Source: Paulownia fortunei
Taxonomy: Eukaryota > Streptophyta > Magnoliopsida > Lamiales > Paulowniaceae
Direction: 5' to 3'
DNA length: 64,000 nucleotides
Assembly: GCA_019321725.1 (NCBI GenBank)
Contig: CM033108.1
Coordinates: 20,411,799 to 20,475,798 of the forward strand
Part shown: in pieces, positions 45,972 through 56,043 of the stretch
How the letters are laid out: each line of letters begins with the position of its first letter
Numbering within the stretch: the stretch's first letter is position 1
Made by a program: the position numbers and the translations under genes
The notes under the pieces: model-generated
Databases searched by the model: none
Told to the model about the DNA's origin: nothing
The model's input: the letters and a program-made list of their open reading frames with translations, nothing else

Positions 45972-47585
45972 TTATAAGTGCATATTTTGACATATTTTTA
46001 TATCAAATCCTTTATACTTTTCTTGCTTTATTCTTGTTAATATTTTTGTTTTATTAATGTTTTGTGTTAGGGAATAAATGGAAGCATATTTTCAGACTTG
46101 TGTAGTTTTTGTAATTTGAGCATAACTTTATGATCAAAAGCTCTATGGACCTGAAGCTTGTTTCATTTGAAAGCCAAGAGATAGAGGTACAACTTTTATG
46201 TTGGAGGATCAGCCCAATTCAGTCTTGATGATAGCAGAAAATTCGTCCAAGTAATTACACAAAATGGATCACCAAAATTCAGATTAGAGTTCAGCCCAGT
46301 ATTGACTTATTTTACCAATTCGGTTATATATCTTGAGCCCAAATTTATTTTGGTTTGAAATTCGGATATGTTATACCCAAGAGGTAAATAAACAAGTTTA
46401 CTGAAGACAAGATGGTGTGAAAATGTGTCGAAAAGGTAAAATCATAGGCTGCAAGTTGCTGCTGATGTTACAGGGCGGCTCTTGGACATGACTCGGTAAT
46501 TTGACCATATCTCCTTCATCCGATCACCAAATTTGACAAAAGATATATGAAAATATATCAGCGTTGAAAGATATACAATTTTTATTCTTTACGTATCTTC
46601 AAACTGTGGCTGTATCTGACCAAAAAATGTAATTCAATTCAGTGGATGAGAAATTTGTGTAACAACTTATCAACTCTTGGCAACTAGCATACCACTTGAT
46701 TAACCTCTCCATTATTTGTTTGGCCTCTAGCTTACTCCAAGTACTATAAATAGGCCATGTATTCAGCTTGTAAGAGGGGGGGGTATAGGGTTTCTTTAGG
46801 CTAAGTTATCTAGTTTGTATGTTTTCTAGTATTGTAAGTTTTCTAGTAGTAATAGAAATGCATTCTCTAGTTTCTCTTATATTTTTAGTCTTTGTTACTT
46901 TTATTATGTCTTTCTAAATTTCATTTTACTGAGGAAAAAGGGTGAATCTCTTGATGGAGGAAGAGAAATGGTTATAAGGGTAGAAATTGTTTAAGTATGT
47001 TGTATTATTATTATTATTTTTGATCTAAACCCTACTTATTTTTGTGGTGATTCTTGATTTATGTATCTCCAATGGCACAACAAATACTTGGGTTCATTTA
47101 GCTTATTGTACGGTTTTACCCCACCGACTGCTAATGTGAAACCTTGATTTGTTGTTGACGAAGGAGTATATAAATGCTTGATCCCATAAATAAGTGTTGG
47201 CGTTAAGAGATAATTTGCAATAGTAAGACAATATCATGATTACCTTATTGCATGAGTTACTTGATAATATCTTCCCATTGGAACCTTCATTATGTATGGA
47301 TTCCAATTGTGGCAATTAATAGAGGTAAAAAGAATAAATAACCATTTATCTATCCAAAACTCAAGAGTGGATCTCTAATCCTCAGTACTTTTATTACTTC
47401 GGTTTTTTCTTTAGCTACATCATACATTAATTGTTCATATATTTTTGATTCACATAAACTCCATCTTTTTATAAATATAAACTTGAATTCTTCAAACAAC
47501 TTCCCTGTGGATCGACCTCGGACTCACGAGAAATTTATTACTTACTACAACCTGCACTTGGGTTTGCAACCTTAAAGTTGTAGCA
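45972..47585 (+). repeat. 3' LTR of the Athila-like element
   Basis: Matches 35536-37154 with few differences; the first bases read TT instead of TG. It ends GTTGTAGCA, followed by the ATGAA target-site copy. Confidence 0.92.
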
Positions 47586-47590
47586 ATGAA

Positions 47591-48885
47591 TATGTCTAAG
47601 GGTGTCAAAATCATCATGCAAATTAATGTGGCAGCAAGAAAATGTGAAGTGGTGAATTTATCCTATTTGATTTATTAATATGTTCCAGCATAGATGTGGT
47701 GCATTTGATCCCCAACATTTAGGAAAATATTGTAAGATTTATAATACATTAATTAAGTAAGGTTGTATACATTTAAGATGTGGAATAAAGGTACGTAAAA
47801 GGTTGTATTCGATTATAGTTTCTAAGTGGTAAGGTTGTTTAGTAAAATTGAGATTCAAGATCTTTATACTATATTAGGTATAATGAACTTGTTAATTAAG
47901 GATGGTGATTGATATCTTATATTTTTATAAATTATTTTACATCAAGGGTTGGGGAGTAATACTTAAGAAACCTAGAAGTAACACACAACCGATCAAAAGT
48001 AAGTAAATATTCATTTGCAACTACAATACATAGACATAGTAAATGTGTGATTTATATGTATTACCATTGATCATATATGCATAGCAGAGGGCATGCATTA
48101 CTGTCATTCATGTCCATTGAGCATACATATATGGGCATTGACACGTGCATGCATCATATACAAGTATTGTGATAAATCTTGCATTGCACGATATGATTCT
48201 CATAAAGGAAAATGTTTTACTGACCACTACTAGTGCACCAAAGCATTCATAGATTTGCATGGTTGTATGCATGGATTTATAGGTTCGCGTGTATGGATTT
48301 GCATTCGTACGAGTGTGCATGGATTTGCTTGCTTTTATGATATTTGGCCATTGGATTATGGCAATGTGCAGAGCTCTTTTCTGGTGCATGGGATAGTAGC
48401 ATTGGTCAGGGGCCCAATAAAGAAATGATTTTGAGAGAAATGTTTCGATGCATGGAATTGCATTGTGGGCATAGCATTTTGATATGTATGACTTGATATT
48501 GTGGATTATTTTTTGACATGCATATTCTTTACTTGCTAAGAGTTAGCTCATATAGTTTATGCATTGTAGATGAGTTTGGTGAACTTGATACTATGGACTT
48601 ACTGAGCAAACTGCTGGGGTTCCTACAGGTTCTGGGGATCAGTGTACATGGATGACGACCTGTTGGGTTGTGTTATGGGCATATTCTAATTTTTACATTC
48701 ATTATTATTATGTAAATTACTGACTATATATAAATAGTGATTTTTCTATATACAGGGTTATATGTGAGAAAATACTTTACTGTTTCTCAAAGTGCTACAT
48801 TTGACAAAAGTAAATATATATATATATATACACATGCACACACATGTGCTACCCTGTCAAAATTATTGTTATTTCAATATCTATA
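47591..48885 (+). repeat. LTR B of nested Gypsy, right portion
   Basis: Continues the alignment with LTR A exactly where 35535 broke off (ATGTCTAAGGGTGTCAAAAT here against ATATCTAAGGGTGTCAAAAT in LTR A). It ends ATATCTATA, followed by CCAAT. Confidence 0.88.
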
Positions 48886-48890
48886 CCAAT

Positions 48891-49061
48891 TCCAAGACAA
48901 CAAACTTGTTTAGAGCTCTTGAAAGGTGATAATAAAGACTTTTAAGTCAAACGAATCTCTTGAATCTCCGGCTTTTCCTTGTACATACAAATACATAAGA
49001 TCAAAATATTAGGCATAAATATAATAGCAATTAGCATGCAAGATATATATTTCACAATTAA
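48891..49061. other. hAT interior downstream of transposase
   Basis: Short non-coding stretch between the nested Gypsy element and the transposase stop; presumably the 3' untranslated part of the hAT gene. Confidence 0.5.
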
Positions 49062-51217
49062 TTAAGATATTAATTTACTGACTTTTGCTTTTCTTTTGAT
49101 TCCATAATGAGCTCGCAACCAATCTTCTACACAAAGTAAAACTTGAATGGTATCCACTCCCAAAGAGGCACGATGTGGATCAATAACCCTACCACCAGCA
49201 CTAAAAGCTGATTCGGAAGCCACGGTAGTGATTGGAATTGATAGCATATTGAAAGCTATCTTTGACAAGATCCTAAACTTTAAGTTGTTCATCTTCCACC
49301 ATGCTAATGTATCAAATTCATTATATTCACAGAAAACAACTCCTTCCTCCAGATACGCTTCCAGTTCAGATTTTACTTGTTCAACATGTCAACATTCTTA
49401 ATATAGTTAGCAAATTGTGCCTTTACTTTACCTTTTCCTCTTCCACTAACATTATTGATACCACTAAAACTTTCTTTTTCTTTTTGAGTATCACCTTGAA
49501 CATTTTTTTCAACAATATTAGCCTTGTGAGCCTCAACATACTCATTGTAAAATATGCGCAATGTCTCGCAAACTATGGTGATGTGCTCAATTGAATCAAC
49601 TGCAGAATAGATCTCTGAAACACACCATTCAATCAACTTCGTCTTATTTCTTGGATCTAAAACTACTGCTACAAATATTAACAAGTTATAATCTCCCTAA
49701 TATTTATCAAATTTAGACTTCATCCTCTTAACCATATCTGTCATGAAACTACCTTCACCCACATTTGCTTCATTTAACAACTTTTTTATGTTATAAAGTT
49801 TAGTAAGAAACAAGTTTGAAGTTGGATATTCAGTACCTGAAATGAGATGGGTGACTTCATTAAATTCTTCAAGAAATGAACAAAGTAAGAAACAGGTTTG
49901 AAATTAGATATTTAATACCTGAAATGAGGTGGGTGACTTCATTAAATTCTTCAAAAAAAGAACAAACTACACGAACCTTCTCCCAATCTTCCTCACTTGG
50001 CAAAAAATTATAAGAAGTATCCCTTTGTTGATATCTTGAAAATATATCTTTGAACTCTAAAGCAGCCGACAACATGCAATATGTCGCATTCCACCTCGTG
50101 CAATAATCTTACACAAGCTTCTTTGAAGATAATTGCAATTGTTTTGCAATTTCACTAACACATTAATACGAATCTGTAAAGCTACTATGTGCTTCACAGT
50201 TTAACACACATTAAAAATTACATCTTGAATCTCAGATAGCCCGTTTTGCACCAAAAGATTAAAGATATGTGCACAACATCTTACATGAAATAATTTGCCA
50301 CTAAGAGGATGATTGTTTTTATATAAGAGGTTTTCCTTTAACATCCGAACAACTACATCATTATATGCAGCATTATCAACTGTAATTGTCCACTCCTTAT
50401 TCTCAATTCCCCATTCAACCAAACACTTATGTAGCACATCACAAATGACAACACCAGTATAGAGTGGTGGAACATCACAAAAATTTAGATTTCGCTTCTG
50501 CAAATTCCAATTGGAGTCCACATAATGACAAGTGACAACCATATAAGATTTTTTTTGATCCAACTTCCATAAATCAGTAGTCACACTGGCCCTATTCATA
50601 TCCTTTAATGCTGCCATCAATTTTTTCTTCTCCATTTCATAAGTAGCAATGCAATCTTTTTTTATAGTGGCACGACTAATCCTTTGATAATGTGGAGTAG
50701 CAGTCTTCATCAATAAATTGAATATCTCATATTCTGAAAAAAGGAATGGCAGCTCATGAACAATAATCATGTGAAAAAGAATCTCCCTAATCTTTGCATG
50801 ATCATACTTGAAATTCTACACCGAAGTAACAGTTTCCGACTCAGTTAAAGCCGTAGTGAGACTAATATTTTTATATCCTTTCTCACTAATTTGCTTTCTC
50901 ATACAGCCTTTGAGGTGCTTAAGAAAATGCATTGTAATACCACTCTTGTTAATTGTCAGCTGATGTTTACAATGAATACATTCAGCCTTCACTATCCCAT
51001 CTGAAAAAGTAACCTCTTTAAAGTCAATCCATGATTTTGATGTGCGCTTTCTTTTCTTCATAGTATGCGGACTGTTCTCCTCATCTTCAGTGATCTCAAG
51101 TTGATAGATATTATTGCTTTGACTTGCTTCATTGGTATCATTTGTACTTAGTTGAACTCCTTCCATCGCAGGACTTGTGATGGAACCATGAGTTGATAAT
51201 GTGTTTGGAGTTGACAT
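49062..51217 (-). pseudogene. hAT transposase with BED zinc finger (RICESLEEPER-like)
   Basis: Minus-strand pieces in order. 51217-50816: N-terminus with a BED zinc finger (SWIDFKEVTF, CIHCKHQL, then FLKHLKGC). 50770-50201: RNase-H-like core with the first two catalytic Asp residues in TTDLWKLDQKKSY and WTITVDNAAYNDV, and the CCAHIFNLLVQNG motif. 50075-49869: insertion domain (EEDWEKVRVVCSF). 49684-49373: VVLDPRNKTKLIEW. 49292-49062: dimerisation domain (PITTVASESAFSAGGRVIDP), with the probable catalytic Glu in ASES. Breaks: an in-frame TAG at 50816-50818, a stop and frameshift after 50201, and an 82-bp tandem duplication at about 49802-49965 that shifts the frame. Related plant proteins are about 690 residues, which fits the span. 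It is the transposase gene of the surrounding hAT element. Confidence 0.93.
49802..49965. repeat. 82-bp tandem duplication inside the transposase
   Basis: Two successive copies of text starting AGTAAGAAACA(A/G)GTTTGAA at 49802 and 49884, including GGTGACTTCATTAAATTCTT in both. The 82-base period is not a multiple of three, so it disrupts the frame. Copies differ at several sites, so it is not recent. Confidence 0.88.
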
Positions 51218-53339
51218 GTTTGGAGCTATTTTGTATGTTTTATAATCATCATGCAGTCATTATATTCAAATATATTCATACAATAAATAAATTTGATAGC
51301 ATAACGCAAAATCAAGAGAAATACCTTCGACGATGAGAGCAAAAGCTTTATCTTCACGCGGCAGCAGCAGCAGTCCTAGGGCATGGAAATAGTAAAAAGA
51401 AAAACCCTAACTTCTAAAGGGACCGCATAATATTTACACTCTAAAATTTCTCTTTCCCAAATTTGCCACGCCACCTTGAAGAGTAAAGAAAAACCATATT
51501 GCAATTATTAAGTCCTCTTTTGTAATTTCGAAAACCTGAAAATGTTCGCTTTCTTTGGGATTAAGGTTATTGAATTATCATAATTTGGCTGTCCAAATTA
51601 AATTTTGATAACTAAAAATAATTAATTAATATTTGTGGACGATTTTCAGAATTGAATTTTTATAATATAATAATCTATGTTTAATATGTAATCAAGATTT
51701 TGTCTTTAGTAATTCATAATCTTAAAGAAAATCTCTTGATGTGATTCATGTAATAAGAAAAGTATATTGTTAACATAATCATCCACGCAAATAATGCAAC
51801 CAATTTGATTTTCAAATATGGACACTATTTTTTTTTTAATAATTTTATTTGTTTGGGATTCCATGATGTTTTTCCAAGTTGTAAATAATATTTGTTATGA
51901 ATGATGTAAAGTGTAGTTAGTATATAAAATTTTAGTTGACTATTATAGTTTATCATCTTAAAATTTAAAATTGAGTTTTTTTTCTTAATTACTCTAAATT
52001 TATTATTCTCTATTTATATTCTTATTGTTAAATATTTTAAATGTAACAAATTTATTCGATATTTTTAAATTCATTCTATTCCCATATAATTTTATTTTTA
52101 TACACTAATCACTCATTAAGAGCATAGTAAAAAACAACATATGCCAGTATTATTCGGCATTCATAATAATTCGTGATTTGTTGAATGACATTAATTTAGA
52201 GATAGGTATATTTTGTTAAATTAAAATGAACTTAAAATTCTAAATTTAATCTTATTTTAATGAATTATCTTAAGTTGAAATGTAATTATTCATTTTATAT
52301 TTTAATCTATGCTTATAACTTATTATTATTAATTAAAGTTCTTAGTTTATGAATTATTTTAAATATAGTTAATATATAAAATTTTAGTTTATTATTATAG
52401 TTTATCATCCTAATATTTAGAATTGAATTTTAGTTGATTAGACTAAGTATATTATTACATATTTATATTTTTATGGTTTTTAAATTTTAAAGCAATACAA
52501 CTATCTAATCTTCTAACTAATTTTAATCTAAATGTATTATCTTAAAGTATGATATTTGATTAGTTTTAATTTTATTATTTTATATTTGTTTCTTATTTTA
52601 TCTTAATTTTTATTTATTATCTTAAGTTTTACTTTTATTTTTTATTTAATTATTTTGAATCGATGGTTTTATAGTATATTATTAAATTTTATTTATTGCT
52701 CTAAGTTAATTAATCTAAATTTATTATTCTCTATTTATATTCTTATCTTTAAATATTTTAAACATAGGAAAATTTATTAATTTGAAGTAGGTAATACTCT
52801 AGATATTTCCTAAATCATACTAAGATTTGGTTTTATTTAATTAGCCTAATTTTATTAATTATTCTAAATTTATATTCTTATTTTATGAATTATCTTGGTT
52901 ATATATAATTAGTTTATTCTAAATATACCATTATAAGATTTGTATTGATTAATCTAAATTTATTCTCTATTTATATTCTTATTTTTAAATTTTTTAAATG
53001 TACAAAATTTATTAATTTCAAATAGGTCATACTCTAGATGTTTCATAAATCATACTAAGAGTTGGTTTTATTTTATTAGCCTAATTTTATTAATTATTCT
53101 AAATTTATATTCTTATTTTATGAATTATCTTGGTTATACATAATTATTTAATTAATTATTCTAAATATACCATTTAAAAATTTGCATTAAATTTTATTTA
53201 TTGATTATGTTAGTCCTTAAATATATATTAGTATACTTGATTATACAAAAATGTAGTTGGCTCAACGGTGTGAGTTTTTACCTTTTATTCAAAGATTTTG
53301 TGTTCAATTCTATTGAAAAAATTTATATTTAAGATTTTT
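51218..53339. other. hAT interior upstream of transposase, non-coding
   Basis: Extremely AT-rich. A CGGCAGCAGCAGCAG run at 51359-51374 (plus-strand reading) lies just upstream of the transposase start and is probably 5' untranslated or promoter sequence. Recurrent phrases (TCTAAATTTAT, TATTTATATTCTTA) appear throughout, and a clear 235-bp tandem duplication lies at the right end. No gene seen. Confidence 0.5.
52712..53181. repeat. 235-bp tandem duplication in hAT interior
   Basis: Two adjacent copies share AATTTATTAATTT, CATACTAAGA(T/G)TTGGTTTTA and TATGAATTATCTTGGTTATA at a spacing of about 235 bases (for example AATTTATTAA at 52771 and 53006). The copies differ by scattered substitutions. 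Confidence 0.82.
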
Positions 53340-53719
53340 ATAATTTTATCGAGTTTATTATTGAACTTCTAAACGAGCCGCTCGCGAACATGTTTGTAAA
53401 CTTATCAAACGAATCAAACTTGTGAATAGGTTTGTGAGTATATAAATGAGTCAAGTTTGAACTCGAGCTCGCGAACAGGCTCGCAAGCATATAAACGAGC
53501 AGACTCGCGAACATATAAACGAGTCGAGTTTGAGCTCAAGCTCGCGATAATATAAATGAGCAGGCTCATGAGCTAACGAGCCAAATACTACTAGGCTCGA
53601 AGTCGACTCGAAAAATTTTTCAAGCTCGACTCGTTAAAGTTAACGATCAATTTCGAACGAATTTTTTTCGAACCAAGATCCGAATAGCTCGTGAGCAGTT
53701 TGGTTCGTTTACAGCCCTA
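53340..53719 (-). repeat. Right terminal and subterminal region of hAT
   Basis: Contains repeated GAGCTCGCGA, CTCGCGAACA and AACGAGC(C/A) motifs over 350 bases, ending with the inverted terminal repeat that closes with AGCCCTA. Similar in kind to 27026-27340 and consistent with transposase-binding sites. Confidence 0.8.
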
Positions 53720-55790
53720 AGTGCAACTTGCTAAGCTAACAAATGGATTAAAAGATTTTTAAAACATGATTTTACTGAAAAATCAAAGGCTCATTGTTCG
53801 ATGAAGGAAAATTGAGCGATCAATGCAAGCATTTGCCTTGTCAAAATCATAATGTATACACCATCCTTGAATACAAACTTCCTACTAAAGATCCAACATC
53901 TAAGGAGGTTTTTTCTTTCCCAAAATTGAAAAGCAAAGACAAATAATATTGATAGCAAGCAACCCATAAAAAATCTTGCACAATTGAATCTTTTGGGAAT
54001 CATCTCGTTCAAAAGGCCTAGTGGAATATTCTTTTTTGAAATTTTCTGCTAGAATGGTTCTTTCCAAAGGAGTCACTAGCCATTGAAATAAACCTTGTTT
54101 TAAAGTTGTCATCTCCTTATAGAGTTAGGGTTTTTTAATGAGCTGTTTCGAGTGTTGATGGTCCAAGGTACTTTTGGGCCAATATTGCCATGTTTCAAAG
54201 GCTCTCGAGGCGCTCCTTGTTCCATGAGTTTTGATGGAGGTAAGGGATCAAGTGCAACTAGCTCAAGGAAGTTAACGAATTGATTTAAGGGTTTCTAAAA
54301 TATGACCTTACTGAAAAATCAAACGCTCACTTTTCGTGTCAAGGAAAATTAAGCGATCAATGAAAGCTTCTACCTACTCAAAATCAGAGTCTTCACTCCA
54401 TCCCTGCATGCAAACTTCCTTCTATAGATCCAACATCTAAGATTCTCTTTCCCAAAAATTAAAAAGTAAAGACAAAATAATGCTTATAGCGAGCTTTAGT
54501 CCAATTCCTTAGATGACTAAAAGTCTTGCATTGATTGAATCTTTTTAAAATCATCTTTAAAAATGCTTAGTGGAAGATCTTTTTTTGGTAATTTTCTACT
54601 ATGGGTTCTTTTCAAAGGAGTCACTAGCCATTGAAATAAACCATTTTAAAAGCTATCATTTCCTTATAGAGTTACAGTGTTTTTGATGAGGGGTTGCGAG
54701 TGTTAGTGGTCCAACGACTTTTGGCCTAATATTGCCATATTACAAAGGCTCTCTACGTGCTCATTGTTCCACGAGTTTTGATGTAGGTGAGGGATCAAGT
54801 GCAACTAGCTCAAGGAAGCTAACGAATGGATTAAAGGGTTTTAAAACATGATACTAATAAATCAAAAAATCACGAATTCGGTCAAGGAAAACTTTGCGAT
54901 CAATGCAAGTGTCTGTCTAATCAAATTCAGAGTGATTACACCAGCCCTGCATACAAACTTCCCACTAAAGGTCCAACATCTAAGATGGTTTTTTCTTTCC
55001 CAGAATTGAAAAGCAAACACAAACTAATGCTTACAATAAGCTACCCATACATCAAATCTTTGCTTTGCGTTCTTTTAGTCCAATTCCTTTAAATACAAAA
55101 ATTGAATTTTTTTAGAATCATCTCCTTCATAAGGCTTAGTGGAAGATTTTTTTGTTGTGATTTTCTACTAAAAGGGTTCTTTTCAAAGAAGTCCCTGGCC
55201 ATTGAAATAAACCACTTTTTAAAGCTATCATCACCTTAGAGAGAGTTAGGGTTTTTTTAGGTAAGGTGTTATGAGTGTTGGTGGTCCAAGGTACTTTTTC
55301 GCCCAACATTACCATGTCAGATTGGCTCTCAAGGTGCTTGGTTTTTTACAAGTTTTAATGGAGGTGGGGGATCTAGTGCAACTAGCTCAAAGAAGCTAAC
55401 GAACAGATTAAAGGGTTTCTGTAACATGAAAAATCAAAGTCTCACTTGTCCGATTAAGGAAAAATGAGCTACCTAGTTAAAATCATAGTGTTTACACCAT
55501 CCCGGCATACAAACTTCCTACTAAAGATCCAAAATCTAAGAAGGTTTTTTCTTTCCCTAAATTGAAAAACGAAAACAAAATAATGCTTATTGCAAGCTAC
55601 CCATACATCTTTGCTTTACTTCCTTTAGTCCAATTCCTTTTTACTTCAAATAATCTTGTATTGATTGAATCTTTTAAGAATCATCTCCTTCAAAAGGCTC
55701 AGTGGAAGATTCTCTTTTGTAATTTTCTACTGAAAGGCTTCTTTCAAAAGGAGTCACTAGCCATTGAAAAAAACCCCACATTTTAAAGCT
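53720..55790 (+). repeat. 0.55-kb tandem array, units 1 (rest) to 4
   Basis: Unit starts (GAGTTAGGG-like) lie near 54121, 54668 and 55244; the interrupted first unit is 26893-27025 plus 53720-54120. Shared landmarks per unit include GGATCAAGTGCAACTAGCTC, AAAAATCAAA followed by TCACTT, CCAACATCTAAGA and GGAGTCACTAGCCATTGAAA. The landmark AGTGCAAC occurs at 54251, 54798 and 55375, giving periods of 547 and 577. Minus-strand translation of parts of the units looks protein-like (LELVALDP) but is broken in every unit; I do not recognise it. Confidence 0.85.
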
Positions 55791-56023
55791 ATAACTTTTG
55801 GTTCTTCAAATCCTGTGCATGGGGAAAGCACAAGTTGTTTGCAAGCTCTCTAACTAAAGTGATGCTATAAGTAATCACAATCTACAAACAGGATATATAA
55901 GTTTATTGAACAGTGTTAAAACAATACCATTATGTGTTATTGGTGTAGAGGCCAGAGAAAATGCAGTTGCCTTTTCATGAAAAGTGAAGCTTGCGTTTTC
56001 ATACTTTTCAATACATCACCCCG
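55791..56023. other. Non-coding flank of the array
   Basis: No gene. Array similarity ends near 55790. Confidence 0.4.
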
Positions 56024-56043
56024 CCCCCCCCCCCCCCCCCCCC
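56024..56043. repeat. Poly-C run (20 bases)
   Basis: Twenty consecutive C, preceded by CCCCG. In a window this AT-rich it stands out. The complementary G strand could form a quadruplex; the length is also prone to sequencing error. Confidence 0.95.

Larger units (their letters stand above)
35536..47585 (+). mobile_element. Athila-like Gypsy element carrying a LOG gene
   Basis: A 12.05-kb element with 1.6-kb LTRs, perfect ATGAA target duplications (35531-35535 and 47586-47590), and the primer site TGGCGCCGTTGCCGGGGA that is typical of Athila-type elements. Gag, protease, RT, RNase H and integrase follow in order, then a TATA box, an unknown Cys-rich ORF and an intact LOG ORF, then a long 3' untranslated region with GTGTGGGGGA polypurine motifs. 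The two LTRs are nearly alike: the frames at 36672-36884 and 47103-47315 translate identically. It is the youngest insertion in the nest. Several stops and frameshifts in gag-pol mean it would need enzymes in trans. Confidence 0.92.
27822..48885 (+). mobile_element. Chromovirus-like Gypsy element nested in hAT
   Basis: Long LTRs: A at 27822-30636 (2.8 kb) and B, starting at 34035, split by a later insertion at 35536-47585 and resuming at 47591-48885 (about 2.8 kb when the insertion is set aside). The flanks are CCAAC (27817-27821) and CCAAT (48886-48890). A Met-type primer site (TGGTATCAGAGC) follows LTR A, and a GGGGATGAAATTTT phrase plus purine-rich GAAAGCGAGGA precede LTR B, as in Del/Tekay chromoviruses. 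The internal region is only 3.4 kb and holds decayed pol with no recognisable gag. The LTR copies differ at many sites, so this insertion is older than the one it hosts. Confidence 0.85.
27026..53719 (-). mobile_element. hAT DNA transposon enlarged by nested retrotransposons
   Basis: The left end TAGGGTTGTAATCGAACCG and the inverted right end TAGGGCTGTAAACGAACCA agree at 19 of the first 22 bases and fit the hAT YARNG terminal rule. The 8-bp flanks match at 6 of 8, and later units of the surrounding tandem array preserve the empty site. Both subterminal regions are full of GAGCTCG-type motifs. A decayed hAT transposase lies on the minus strand at 49062-51217, 5' end toward the right terminus. 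The total is 26.7 kb, but removing the nested Gypsy element with its duplicated 5 bp leaves about 5.6 kb, normal for an autonomous hAT element. The element is now immobile unless a related transposase acts on its ends. Confidence 0.88.
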
